Positions 15,644-23,901 of a stretch of DNA of 32,743 bases are shown here, piece by piece. The position numbers and the translations under genes are program-made. Source of the DNA: Bacillus salacetis (GTDB lineage: Bacteria; Bacillota; Bacilli; Bacillales; Bacillaceae_B); assembly GCF_003581585.1 (NCBI RefSeq), contig NZ_QXIR01000045.1:1-32743 (forward strand), given 5' to 3'. Under the pieces are notes generated by a model that saw only the letters and a program-made list of their open reading frames with translations, was not told where the DNA came from and searched no databases. Each line of letters opens with the position of its first letter. Position 1 is the first letter of the stretch.

Positions 15644-16105
15644 TCATTCCTCGTTTTCCTTTTCTTCAAGGTCCTCTATCAAATTCTTCATCTCGGTGAT
15701 TTCTTTCCGCTGTGCCTCGATGATTTCCTCAGAAAGCTCCTTCACTCGCGGGTCGTCGATTTGTGCACGCTCACTGGTTAAAATCGCAATCGAATGATGG
15801 GGGATCATCGCTTCCATATAGTCCTGGTCATCCACCAGGGTCTGGCTGCGCAGTAAAAACAAGGATACACCAAACACAAGGATGCTTCCGGCGACAATTC
15901 CGATATTCGCCTTCTTATTCTTCAGCATGTGCGTCATGAACGCCAGCATGATGACTGCCATGGTCGCCCCCATCAATAACGCCATATATGCCCTGGTCTC
16001 ACTGAAAAAAATATGGTCGACTTTATAAGTGCTCAAGTATTTGAATAAGAACATGACAATGGTCGAAGTGGCAACCATCGCTCCAAAACGCAGATAGGGC
16101 TTCAT
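15644..16105 (-). CDS. membrane DUF305-domain protein
   Basis: A 153-residue protein with three predicted membrane helices (about residues 7-25, 34-54, 62-80), followed by a soluble DUF305-type part containing the signature MIPHHSIAI and a helical, glutamate-rich tail (ITEMKNLIEDLEEKENEE). DUF305 proteins are implicated in metal (often copper) handling or are uncharacterised. The ATG at 16105 is chosen because AAAGGAG lies 8 bases upstream; an ATG 8 codons earlier precedes that RBS. About 160 bases separate it from DUF1540, in which I see no gene, only the palindrome GGTATATACC (15559-15568). Substrate unknown. Confidence 0.85.
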   Translation of the reverse strand: MKPYLRFGAMVATSTIVMFLFKYLSTYKVDHIFFSETRAYMALLMGATMAVIMLAFMTHMLKNKKANIGIVAGSILVFGVSLFLLRSQTLVDDQDYMEAMIPHHSIAILTSERAQIDDPRVKELSEEIIEAQRKEITEMKNLIEDLEEKENEE

Positions 16106-16176
16106 CCTGATCACTCCTTTAAAATTCATTACTTTTTACTACTACCCGGAATCGGGTGGAGTATTCATGAGCAGCC

Positions 16177-16278
16177 CTTCACCGCTTTAAAGCAAGTGGG
16201 GACAGTCCCCACTCGAATTAACGCGGTAACGCATTAACGCGCCGGGGGACTGTCCCTCAGCGCGTTAGTGTGGTGAAG
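16177..16278. repeat. double 55-bp palindrome, copies E1 and E2
   Basis: E1 (16177-16231, centre A 16204) and E2 (16224-16278, centre T 16251) overlap by 8 bases, centres 47 apart. E1 mixes a TTTAAA-type left arm with an ATTAAC-type right arm. The outermost ends CTTCACC and GGTGAAG pair with each other across the double element. It lies 17 bases past the bdhA stop. Confidence 0.88.
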
Positions 16279-16295
16279 CATCAAAATCTATTTAT

Positions 16296-17072
16296 TTATT
16301 GAACTGTATATCCTCCATCAATCACAACTGCCTGACCGGTGACTCCCCGCGCACCTTCCCCGCAGAGGAAAATGGTATATTCAGAGACTTCACTGCCTGA
16401 CAGCAGCCGTTTTTGCGGTACGAGCGGATAAATCACATCCTCAAGCACTTTCTCAAGCTCCACTCCGCGGGTCCTCGCCAGATCGCCCAGCTGGTTGCGG
16501 ACCAGCGGCGTATCTACGTACCCCGGGCAGACTGCGTTCACGGTCACCCCATGCTCTGCCGCTTCCAAAGCCGCAACCTTCGTCAAACCGATCACTCCAT
16601 GCTTTGCCGAGTTATACGCGGCTTTTCCGGCAAACCCGATCAAACCGTTGATGGACGCCATGTTGATGATCCGTCCGAATCCCTGTTTTTTCATGATCGG
16701 CAGTGCATGCTTGATTGCCACGAAAGGAGCCGTCAGCATGACTTTTATCAGAAGCTCGAATTTTTCAGTAGGAAAGTCTTCAATATCGGACACATACTGC
16801 AGCCCTGCATTATTGATCAAGATGTCCAGCCGTCCAAACCGCTCGGCCGCTTCGCCGAGCGCTGCCGCAATTTCCTGTTCTGAAGTGACATCACACTTTA
16901 TCCCCATGGCCTCATATCCCAAGCCGGTCAATCTCCCAGCTGACTCTTTGACTTTGTCCTCCTGCAAGTCTGTCAGAACCACCTTTGCACCCTGCTCAGC
17001 GAAATCCCTGGCAATCTCGTACCCGATTCCTTGGGCAGCTCCTGTAATCAGGACCACTTTATTTTTCACCAT
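16296..17072 (-). CDS. bdhA: 3-hydroxybutyrate dehydrogenase (SDR)
   Basis: A 258-residue SDR predicted to oxidise 3-hydroxybutyrate to acetoacetate with NAD. Motifs are TGAAQGIG, NNAG, Ser in MASING, YNSAK, and VCPGYVDTPLVRNQL, a stretch typical of BdhA. Context strongly supports the call: it shares an operon with the acetoacetate CoA-transferase subunits and a GntP-type permease. The ATG at 17072 is preceded by AAGGAG at 10 bases. A TTG one codon earlier is possible. It is the last gene of the operon, with the double palindrome E just downstream and no clear U-tract terminator. Confidence 0.9.
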   Translation of the reverse strand: MVKNKVVLITGAAQGIGYEIARDFAEQGAKVVLTDLQEDKVKESAGRLTGLGYEAMGIKCDVTSEQEIAAALGEAAERFGRLDILINNAGLQYVSDIEDFPTEKFELLIKVMLTAPFVAIKHALPIMKKQGFGRIINMASINGLIGFAGKAAYNSAKHGVIGLTKVAALEAAEHGVTVNAVCPGYVDTPLVRNQLGDLARTRGVELEKVLEDVIYPLVPQKRLLSGSEVSEYTIFLCGEGARGVTGQAVVIDGGYTVQ

Positions 17073-17093
17073 CAACCAACAACTCCTTAAGCA

Positions 17094-17133
17094 GCCGGAT
17101 GCCTCGACAAAAAGCAGCCCCAGGCATCCCGGC
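17094..17133 (-). other. intercistronic hairpin between gntP and bdhA
   Basis: GCCGGGATGCCT pairs with AGGCATCCGGC (11 bp, one bulged base) around a 17-nt loop, directly upstream of the bdhA RBS. No U-tract is at its foot. It may act as an mRNA stabiliser or attenuate bdhA translation. Confidence 0.55.
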
Positions 17134-17144
17134 CATCCAAAAAT

Positions 17145-18467
17145 TTAAATCCCTACACCAAATGAGAATAATAGAATCGCTATCGCCAATCCGATCAATG
17201 GCACAATGACCGTTACAGCACCTACAGCTCCATATGCGGCCGCATGGGACTCATTGCAGATCGAACGGATCGTAGTCACGACATACCCGTTATGAGGCAG
17301 TGAATCCAATGCACCGGAAGAAATCGCCACTGTCCGGTGAAGAGCTTCCGGATTGACACCCATATCCATATAATGAGGAGCCAGAAGCGGCAGTGCGATT
17401 GCCTGCCCTCCAGAAGCTGACCCCGTCATACCAGCAATGACACTGACAGCGATCGCTCCTCCGATCAGCGGAGAACCCGGAATGCTTGTCATGACATCGA
17501 CCGCTGTATCAAATGCCGGCACTGCTTTCGCGACACCGCCGAAACCGACAACAGCTGCTGTATTACCAATCGCAATCAATGCCCCGATCGTACCTTCGGA
17601 AACGGCTCCCCAGAATCCTTTGAAATACTTTCGGTTTAATAGATAAGTAGAAATGACCCCGCCCAAAAGCGCGATGATCAATGCGGATTGTTTTAAAGAA
17701 TCATGGAAAACAAAAGCGATAATCAGCACCACCAGCAATGGAATCAGACCCATCAACGGGTTCGGCAGCTGCCTGTTATCGTCAATCACAGGATCTTCCT
17801 CACGTGCTTCGAACTTCTCTCCTTTTGCCACTGCCTTATTGATCATCCGCCTTAACCACCAGTAGCCGAATACCGCCATGAATACCGCAACGAGCAAACT
17901 CACTTCCCAACCTGCATAAGGGCTCGTTCCCAGGTAGTCGATCGGGATCCAGTTCTGGATTTCCGGCGATCCGGCGGATGTCATCGTGAATGTAACCGAG
18001 CCAAGCGCCAATGCAGCCGGAATGAAACGGCGCGGCAGGTCAGCCTGCTTGAACAGGCTCAGTGCCATCGGATAGACCGAGAATGCTACTACGAATAAAC
18101 TAACACCACCGTATGTCAGCACCGCACAAGCCAGCACGATGGCAAACACAGCAAACTTCATGCCCAGTTTATCGACAACGAACCGTGATACACTGTCGGC
18201 TGCCCCGCTGTCTTCCATCACCTTGCCGAACACAGCCCCAAGCAGGAACATCAGATACCAGGAGGCTATGAAGCTGGTGAAACCTGACATATAGCTTCCT
18301 ACCAGGTTGGCTTCCCCTTCCCCAACAAGCTGCGGAAATAACGGCAATCCGCTTAATACTGCAACAAACAACGCCGAAATCGGCCCGACGATGAGGATAT
18401 TCATCCCCCGCATCGTCAATCCGATTAATAAAGCAAGTCCCCCAATTAAACCAATCATGCTCAACAT
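17145..18467 (-). CDS. GntP-family permease, probable 3-hydroxybutyrate/short-acid transporter
   Basis: A 440-residue very hydrophobic transporter with about 12 membrane segments. It has GntP-family features such as TSAGSPEIQNWIPIDYLGTSPYAGW, the glycine/serine-rich AGMTGSASGGQAIALPLL loop and DSLPHNGYVVTTI near the C-terminus. GntP members move gluconate and other hydroxy acids with protons. Its place between scoB and bdhA makes 3-hydroxybutyrate or acetoacetate the likely cargo (inference from context). RBS AAGGGGGAAC precedes the ATG. Second-to-last gene in the sigma-54-controlled operon. Confidence 0.9.
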   Translation of the reverse strand: MLSMIGLIGGLALLIGLTMRGMNILIVGPISALFVAVLSGLPLFPQLVGEGEANLVGSYMSGFTSFIASWYLMFLLGAVFGKVMEDSGAADSVSRFVVDKLGMKFAVFAIVLACAVLTYGGVSLFVVAFSVYPMALSLFKQADLPRRFIPAALALGSVTFTMTSAGSPEIQNWIPIDYLGTSPYAGWEVSLLVAVFMAVFGYWWLRRMINKAVAKGEKFEAREEDPVIDDNRQLPNPLMGLIPLLVVLIIAFVFHDSLKQSALIIALLGGVISTYLLNRKYFKGFWGAVSEGTIGALIAIGNTAAVVGFGGVAKAVPAFDTAVDVMTSIPGSPLIGGAIAVSVIAGMTGSASGGQAIALPLLAPHYMDMGVNPEALHRTVAISSGALDSLPHNGYVVTTIRSICNESHAAAYGAVGAVTVIVPLIGLAIAILLFSFGVGI

Positions 18468-18501
18468 GACAGTTCCCCCTTTGTTTCTTCTGATAAAAGA
18501 A

Positions 18502-19152
18502 TTATGATTTCACTTGACGCATATCAAGTTTTGGACCAGTCGAGGCAGCTACCTCCTCGACAGTGAACCCTTCAAACACTTCAATTAGCCTCAGCCCGTT
18601 ATCCGTCACATCAATCACTGCTCTTTCCGTGATTATCCTGTCAACGACGCCTTTTCCCGTTAACGGAAGAGTGCAACCGCTTACAATTTTAGGCTCACCG
18701 TTTTTTGACACATGCTCCATGATGACAATGATTTTTCCCGCCCCATGAACCAGGTCCATCGCACCTCCCATACCCTTGATCATTTTACCCGGGATCATCC
18801 AGTTTGCCAGATCTCCGTATTCAGAGACTTCCATTCCGCCAAGGATTGCTACATCGACATGCCCTCCGCGAATCATTGCAAAGGATTCCGCAGAGTCAAA
18901 ATAAGAAGCACCCTGGATGGCTGTGACGGTTTCTTTTCCAGCATTGATAAGATCGGGATCGACCTCTGCTTCTCCCGGATAGGGCCCGATTCCCAATAAA
19001 GCATTTTCCGATTGAAGAACAACCTGTTTATTCTTTGCAATATAATTGGCAACCATGGTCGGCATGCCGATTCCCAGATTCACATAATCCCCGTCATTGA
19101 TTTCCTGTTCTGCCCTCCTGGCAATTCTCTCCCTTATTGCTGCCTTATCCAC
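18502..19152 (-). CDS. scoB: 3-oxoacid CoA-transferase subunit B
   Basis: A 216-residue family I CoA-transferase beta subunit. It contains [15 protein letters not shown] near the start and the catalytic glutamate region [14 protein letters not shown] (SENG-type motif), then [28 protein letters not shown]. With ScoA it transfers CoA from succinyl-CoA to acetoacetate. GTG at 19152 is chosen because GAGGAGGTG lies about 5 bases upstream. An upstream in-frame GTG at 19173 lies inside the scoA stop region and before the RBS. The start sits 14 bases after scoA. Confidence 0.92.
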   Translation of the reverse strand: MDKAAIRERIARRAEQEINDGDYVNLGIGMPTMVANYIAKNKQVVLQSENALLGIGPYPGEAEVDPDLINAGKETVTAIQGASYFDSAESFAMIRGGHVDVAILGGMEVSEYGDLANWMIPGKMIKGMGGAMDLVHGAGKIIVIMEHVSKNGEPKIVSGCTLPLTGKGVVDRIITERAVIDVTDNGLRLIEVFEGFTVEEVAASTGPKLDMRQVKS

Positions 19153-19165
19153 TGTCTTCACCTCC

Positions 19166-19855
19166 TCACACACTGACGGTTCTTTTTTCGATTTTCTTTT
19201 CCTGTTTGGCTTCGATCAATCTTTGGACATAGATTCCTGGTGTGTGCACCGTATCCGGATCGATTTTTCCTATTTCCGCGAGGTTTTCCACCTCTGCGAT
19301 CGTCACCTTTCCGGCAGCTGCAGCCATCGGATTAAAATTCCTCGCCGTTTTATTGTAGACAAGGTTCCCCGCAAGATCCCCCATCACTGCCCTGACAAGG
19401 CTGAAATCTGCTGTCAATGCCTCTTCAAGCACATATTCCTTTCCGTTGAAGACCCTCGTTTCCTTTCCTTCTGCAATGGGAGTCCCTACTCCAGCCGGTG
19501 TGAAGAATGCCGGAATGCCGGCACCGCCCGCCCGCAGTTTTTCCGCCAGTGTCCCCTGCGGCACCAGTTCCACGTCGAGCTCACCTGATAAAACCTGTCT
19601 TTCAAACTCTTTGTTTTCCCCGACATAGGAGCCAATCATCTTTTTGATCTGTCTTTTTTGAAGAAGCAGGCCAAGTCCCCAATCATCCACTCCGCAGTTG
19701 TTGGAAATGATGGTCAGATCTTTCACATTCTTTTCAACCAGGGCAAGTATCAAATTTTCCGGAATGCCGACAAGGCCGAACCCTCCGACTGCAAGGGTCA
19801 TACCATCCGTTATCCCGTCAACAGCCTCGAGTGCCTGGCTGTATATTTTTTTCAT
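19166..19855 (-). CDS. scoA: 3-oxoacid CoA-transferase subunit A
   Basis: A 229-residue family I CoA-transferase alpha subunit with the glycine-rich [17 protein letters not shown] near residue 22, [13 protein letters not shown], and [16 protein letters not shown]. It works with ScoB to activate acetoacetate formed by BdhA. The start ATG follows GAAGGGAG. A consensus sigma-54 promoter lies about 45 bases upstream. First gene of the operon scoA-scoB-gntP-bdhA for ketone-body or PHB-monomer use. Confidence 0.93.
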   Translation of the reverse strand: MKKIYSQALEAVDGITDGMTLAVGGFGLVGIPENLILALVEKNVKDLTIISNNCGVDDWGLGLLLQKRQIKKMIGSYVGENKEFERQVLSGELDVELVPQGTLAEKLRAGGAGIPAFFTPAGVGTPIAEGKETRVFNGKEYVLEEALTADFSLVRAVMGDLAGNLVYNKTARNFNPMAAAAGKVTIAEVENLAEIGKIDPDTVHTPGIYVQRLIEAKQEKKIEKRTVSV

Positions 19856-19900
19856 CCTGACAACTCCCTTCTTTTAAAAATTATCCTCACTTTCCTTTAC

Positions 19901-19916
19901 GCAAGAACTGTGCCAA
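19901..19916 (-). promoter_or_regulatory. sigma-54 (-24/-12) promoter of the sco operon
   Basis: Minus strand TTGGCAC-AGTTC-TTGC matches the consensus TGGCAC-N5-TTGC exactly, with GG and GC ten bases apart. Transcription would begin near 19889, leaving a 5' UTR of about 35 bases before scoA. The upstream neighbour encodes a sigma-54 activator. Confidence 0.9.
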
Positions 19917-19956
19917 CTTTTAAACCTTGATATACTTCATGTTGGCTTGTCCCCCT

Positions 19957-19982
19957 TTCCAGAAATCCGGACAATTCCAGAA
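19957..19982 (-). promoter_or_regulatory. candidate enhancer (UAS) for the sigma-54 activator
   Basis: Two identical TTCCAGAA octamers (19957-19964 and 19975-19982) flank a TCCGGA palindrome (19966-19971), about 45-70 bases upstream of the -24 box. A third TTCCAGAA lies at 20059-20066 inside the neighbouring terminator. Repeated sites of this kind are expected for a Fis-type HTH dimer. Confidence 0.55.
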
Positions 19983-20031
19983 GCGCTTTAATCTAAAAGT
20001 TGCTAAAATGTTCACATTTATCTGAAGAAAT

Positions 20032-20074
20032 AAAAAAAGTCCGGAAAACTGGACGATTTTCCAGAATTCCGGAC
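20032..20074 (-). terminator. rho-independent terminator of the sigma-54 activator gene
   Basis: The minus transcript has GUCCGGAA..CUGGA pairing with UCCAG..UUCCGGAC around a short loop (two opposed bases unpaired), followed by seven U. It begins 4 bases past the stop. The same DNA contains a third TTCCAGAA motif. Confidence 0.82.
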
Positions 20075-20077
20075 GCT

Positions 20078-21436
20078 TTATTCAATTTCATATTTATTTA
20101 TTTTTTCATATAGGCTTGATTTGCTGATTCCCAGTGTTTTAGCAGCGGACCGCCTGTCACTGTGCTTTTTCAGCGTTTCAATAATGACCTTTTTCTCCGT
20201 TTCCTCTAAAATTTCCCTCAATGATTTTTCAGCAAATTTATAGGAATCATCACCCTTTATATAGGCTGGGAGGGAATCCACTGTGATCCTCTCATCAGAG
20301 GTGAAGTACGTGGAGGCTTCTATCACGTTTTCGAGTTCACGGATATTCCCCGGCCAGCTGTACCGGTAAAACATATCGAGCACTTCCGGTTCCAGCCCAT
20401 TCAACCGCTTGCCGGATTTCTCAGCGGACTTGTCCATGAATGTCCTTGCCAAAGCCGGGATGTCCTCCACCCTTTCCCGCAGCGGCGGGACGCTGAACGG
20501 AATCACGTTAATCCGGTAATAAAGATCTTCCCGGAACCGCTTTTCCTCGATCATTTTCTCCAGCGGGCGGTTGGTTGCGGCAATGATCCTGACATCCACT
20601 TTTTCTGTTTCAGTAGCGCCGACAGGTTCCACTTCCCCATCCTGGAGGACGCGGAGCAGCTTGGCCTGCATATTCAAGGGCATGTCGCCGATTTCATCAA
20701 GAAATAAAGTGCCTTTGTCGGCCAACTGGAATTTCCCTTTCTTTCCGCCTTTACGCGCTCCGGTGAATGCTCCTTCTTCATATCCGAATAACTCCGACTC
20801 AAGAAGCTGTTCGGGGATGGCTGCACAGTTCACTTTGATGAAAGGCTGCTGGCTCCTCTCGCTCAATTGATGAATACTGTGGGCAAATAATTCCTTCCCC
20901 GTTCCGCTTTCCCCTCTGATCAGAACGGAAATATCACTGGGCGCGATGGTCTGCACCTTGTTCTTCAGTTCGTCGAGGCTGCGGCTGGCGCCGTATATAT
21001 CCGTCAAGGTATACTTCGCTCCATTGTCGATATCCTGTATGTAGCTTTGCATTTTGGACAGAAGGTTCTTTACATGGGAACTCATCTGCTTCCATTCGCT
21101 GGTGTCCCGGAAAAACACGGACCCAAAGGCACCGGCAGTTTGGCCATTGACCACTATCGGAATCCGGTTGGCAATCATATAGTTGCCCCGGATGTACTGG
21201 AGGTCGGCGATTTCCTCTTTACCTGTTCTGGCAACGATGTGCATCCTTGTGTTTTCGATGACTTCCGTTACATGGGTGCCGATCGCCTGGTCCCTGTCGA
21301 CTTCCAGAAACTCACAATAACTCCGGTTGATATAAAGGATCCGGCCGGTATCGTCCACTACCACCAGCCACTCAAATGCATTCTCCAAAATCGTCTCGAT
21401 CATATCTATCGATACATGCCCCAACAAGCTCTTCAT
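20078..21436 (-). CDS. sigma-54-dependent transcriptional activator (PAS, AAA+, Fis HTH)
   Basis: A 452-residue bacterial enhancer-binding protein. Residues about 10-115 form a PAS sensor domain (ENAFEWLVVVDDTGRILYINRSYCEF). The AAA+ domain (about 145-380) has Walker A GESGTGKE, the sigma-54-contacting GAFTGA, Walker B TLFLDEIGD and RLREDLYYRINV-like sensor regions. The C-terminal Fis-type HTH is RRSAAKTLGISKSSLYEKINKY. It very likely activates the adjacent sco operon, whose promoter is a perfect -24/-12. The PAS ligand is unknown (perhaps the substrate or an acyl intermediate). ATG follows AGGGGAG. A terminator-like hairpin lies in its leader. Confidence 0.93.
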   Translation of the reverse strand: MKSLLGHVSIDMIETILENAFEWLVVVDDTGRILYINRSYCEFLEVDRDQAIGTHVTEVIENTRMHIVARTGKEEIADLQYIRGNYMIANRIPIVVNGQTAGAFGSVFFRDTSEWKQMSSHVKNLLSKMQSYIQDIDNGAKYTLTDIYGASRSLDELKNKVQTIAPSDISVLIRGESGTGKELFAHSIHQLSERSQQPFIKVNCAAIPEQLLESELFGYEEGAFTGARKGGKKGKFQLADKGTLFLDEIGDMPLNMQAKLLRVLQDGEVEPVGATETEKVDVRIIAATNRPLEKMIEEKRFREDLYYRINVIPFSVPPLRERVEDIPALARTFMDKSAEKSGKRLNGLEPEVLDMFYRYSWPGNIRELENVIEASTYFTSDERITVDSLPAYIKGDDSYKFAEKSLREILEETEKKVIIETLKKHSDRRSAAKTLGISKSSLYEKINKYEIE

Positions 21437-21453
21437 AAAGATGCTCCCCTATC

Positions 21454-21497
21454 AAAAAATTCTGCCATTTTTAACCCTATCTTAACACAATGGCAGA
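21454..21497 (-). promoter_or_regulatory. terminator-like hairpin in the leader of the sigma-54 activator gene
   Basis: Perfect 9-bp stem TCTGCCATT / AATGGCAGA, 19-nt loop, followed on the minus transcript by A then six U, ending 17 bases before the start codon and just before the RBS AGGGGAG. It could be an attenuator or an operator. The preceding gene already has its own terminator. Confidence 0.45.
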
Positions 21498-21513
21498 CTG
21501 ATGAGGAATGGCG

Positions 21514-21568
21514 CTTCACCGCTTTAAAGCACTGGGGGACAGTCCCTCATCGCTTTAAAGCGCTAAAC
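21514..21568. repeat. 55-bp palindrome, copy F
   Basis: 27-bp arms around a central A (21541). The left arm starts CTTCACCGCTTTAAAGCACT; the right arm is diverged near the core and at its end (CGCTAAAC). It abuts the terminator of the YhgE/Pip gene, sharing one base. Confidence 0.88.
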
Positions 21569-21604
21569 AAAATGCAGACCCGGTCATCCCGGCTCTGCAT
21601 TTTG
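21568..21604 (-). terminator. rho-independent terminator of the YhgE/Pip gene
   Basis: A 16-bp stem CAAAATGCAGAGCCGG / CCGGGTCTGCATTTTG (one mismatch) with a 5-nt loop lies 17 bases past the stop; the 3' arm ends in UUUUGUUU. Confidence 0.85.
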
Positions 21605-21621
21605 TTCATTAATGAATCGGT

Positions 21622-23637
21622 TCATCCCACTCTGTCCGTGGAAATCGTTTCACCTGGTATGGAACGATGCTGTAAGTGGCTGACAAACCAAGTGATCACA
21701 CCTGCTGCAAACAAGTAACCTGCAAGCGTCCAGCACTGTACCTGCAGCTCTGACCAGTCTCCGAGCGTGATTACATCCTGAAGTCCCTGTAGTGAGTGGG
21801 CCATCGGCAGAAACTGCCCGACCTTGCTCAAGAATGGGAAGCTTAATTCTCCCGGGAAAGTCCCTCCGCAAGTAGCCAATTGAAAGACGAGCAGCGTGAC
21901 TGCAAGGAATTTCCCCAGCAATCCAAAGACGGTAATCAGCATCAAGATCAATGTCATGAACGTAAACGAAATAATGATGCTGGATAAGATAAACAGCGGG
22001 ACACTGGCCACATCGAGTTGGAAGGCCAGCAGCACCACTGCATCCACGATCAACGCCTGGATCAGCCCAATTGTATACACAAGTCCAAGTTTGTTCAGAA
22101 AATGATGCGTTCCATTGGCAAGAGGCTTTTCCCGTTTACCAAGCGGTAAAATGTTCGCGGCCATAATGCCCCCTACAAAGAAAGCCAGTGATAAAAAGTA
22201 AGGAGCAATCCCCGCCCCATAATTAGGAACTTCTGAATAGTTGGATTCAACTAGCTTCACAGGCTCCGAGAACATGGCCGTCAGTTCATCATCCTGCTGG
22301 ACGGCTGCCGTTTCTTCAGCAGCAACCTTCAGCTTTCGTGACAATTCCCCTGATCCTTCAGTAAGCTGAGCTAGTCCATCTGTCAATGATACAGAACCAG
22401 ACTGTAAAGGATCGGTTTCTTTTCGCAGTTCTTCCAATCCTGTTTTCAGGGAAGTAATCCCTCTGTTCCATTCAGCAAATCCATCAGATAAACCATCTGT
22501 ACCTTCGGATAGCTTGCTGGCACTTTCAGCTGCAGTAACCATTTTTCCTGAGAGGGTTTTTATCCCTTGTACAATTCCAGCCTGTCCAGCAGAAATCTTC
22601 TCAGCTCCACTGCCCAACTGTATTTCAGCTGATTCCATCTCTTTTCCTGCATCTGCAAGTCCAGAAGATAGGGCTGTTATTTTTTGAAAACCGGGATCAT
22701 CCTTCAGTTCAGGATGATTCTCTGCAAACTGTTGAAGCTGTGTCTTTAAGGCTTCCTGGCTCGAATTGACTTCTGTTTGTTTCTGGATCAAGCTTTGATT
22801 CCCGGTGGACCAGCGTTCTGAGCCCTCGGCCGCCTCTACTGCACCTTTTTCTAGCGCAGCTGTTCCTTGTGACAGTTCACTCATGCCCGCAGCCAATGCT
22901 GCTGCCCCACGGTTCACCTGGTCAAAGCCGGCGGCCAACTCTTGTCCGCTTTCCGATAATCTTTTACTTCCTTCCTGCGCTTTTCCTACTCCATTTGCGA
23001 ATTTCAGCAGTCCATCAGTGACCTTCACACTGCCCTCCCTCGCATCGGCAACCCCTTGATGAAGCATGTCCGCTCCCTCGCCTGCTTCACTCATTCCTTT
23101 CGATACATCCTGGAATTTGGAAAGCACTCCTTCCGCATAGGATTTTGTGACGGAGGCGGAGATTTTCGTTTTCATTTTTTCCACAGCCGTGGAACTGATT
23201 TGGGACGCTACAAAGTTTTTGCCTGGATTGGTTGTATACAATAATTTTGCAGGCCGGCGCTCCTCCTCCATTAAAGTGCCAATATTAGCTGAAAAATCCT
23301 TTGGGATGGTAATCACCATATAGTACTTACCATTTTCAAGGCCCTGTTCCGCATTTTCTGCTGCAACAAACCGATAGTCCAGATCCTTGTTCTCTTTCAG
23401 ATTGGCAACGAAATCATCACCGGCTTGAATGGGCTTTTCATCCATTATCGACCCTTCATCCATATTCACGACTGCAACGGGAAGTTCATCAACACGACCG
23501 TACGGATCCCAATATCCTGATAAAAATAGTCCTGAATAAATAAGCGGCACGAGTGCTAAGAATATGAGCGCAATCCTGCCATGCTTATGCTTCCACATTG
23601 CTGTCAGGTCCTGCCTGATTAACTGTAATCCTTTCAT
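21622..23637 (-). CDS. YhgE/Pip-domain membrane protein
   Basis: A 671-residue protein with one N-terminal membrane segment (IALIFLALVPLIYSGLFLSGYWDP), a long extracellular region and about five C-terminal membrane spans resembling ABC-2 permeases. The middle is a repetitive helical stretch with heptad-like GxxxLxxG units (for example VNRGAAALAAGMSELSQGTAALEKGA), as in YhgE, phage infection protein Pip and the EsaA/YueB relatives. The family includes phage receptors and type VII secretion parts, but no ESX genes are nearby. Transcribed divergently from a LysR gene, which may control it. RBS AGAAAGGA precedes the ATG. Role unknown; export or membrane stress is possible. Confidence 0.88.
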   Translation of the reverse strand: MKGLQLIRQDLTAMWKHKHGRIALIFLALVPLIYSGLFLSGYWDPYGRVDELPVAVVNMDEGSIMDEKPIQAGDDFVANLKENKDLDYRFVAAENAEQGLENGKYYMVITIPKDFSANIGTLMEEERRPAKLLYTTNPGKNFVASQISSTAVEKMKTKISASVTKSYAEGVLSKFQDVSKGMSEAGEGADMLHQGVADAREGSVKVTDGLLKFANGVGKAQEGSKRLSESGQELAAGFDQVNRGAAALAAGMSELSQGTAALEKGAVEAAEGSERWSTGNQSLIQKQTEVNSSQEALKTQLQQFAENHPELKDDPGFQKITALSSGLADAGKEMESAEIQLGSGAEKISAGQAGIVQGIKTLSGKMVTAAESASKLSEGTDGLSDGFAEWNRGITSLKTGLEELRKETDPLQSGSVSLTDGLAQLTEGSGELSRKLKVAAEETAAVQQDDELTAMFSEPVKLVESNYSEVPNYGAGIAPYFLSLAFFVGGIMAANILPLGKREKPLANGTHHFLNKLGLVYTIGLIQALIVDAVVLLAFQLDVASVPLFILSSIIISFTFMTLILMLITVFGLLGKFLAVTLLVFQLATCGGTFPGELSFPFLSKVGQFLPMAHSLQGLQDVITLGDWSELQVQCWTLAGYLFAAGVITWFVSHLQHRSIPGETISTDRVG

Positions 23638-23844
23638 ACTAAAATCCTTTCTTTTTTAGATTGTATTCAACATAAAATTCAGCTTCTTGAAAATTTCCAA
23701 GCTCCAGATTTTCTCTGGGATTCTAAAGTGACAAGGGAGCACTCTCTTGCTTACATAAATTGTTCAGCTGATACAATCTATTTTTAAAACTGCCCTGTTA
23801 AAAATTCACCAATATTTCTATACTAATGAAAGATGTTTATAATG

Positions 23845-23874
23845 TATAATATATATTTATCTATCCATTGATAG
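23845..23874 (+). promoter_or_regulatory. LysR promoter -10 and inverted-repeat candidate operator
   Basis: A TATAAT at 23845-23850 lies about 50 bases before the LysR start. The inverted repeat CTATC-CATT-GATAG at 23861-23874 covers the likely transcription start and sits in the divergent region shared with the YhgE/Pip gene. LysR regulators often bind such sites to autoregulate and to control the divergent gene. No experiment-level support. Confidence 0.5.
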
Positions 23875-23901
23875 TTTTAAGTCTATAAAAAGGAGGCTTC
23901 C

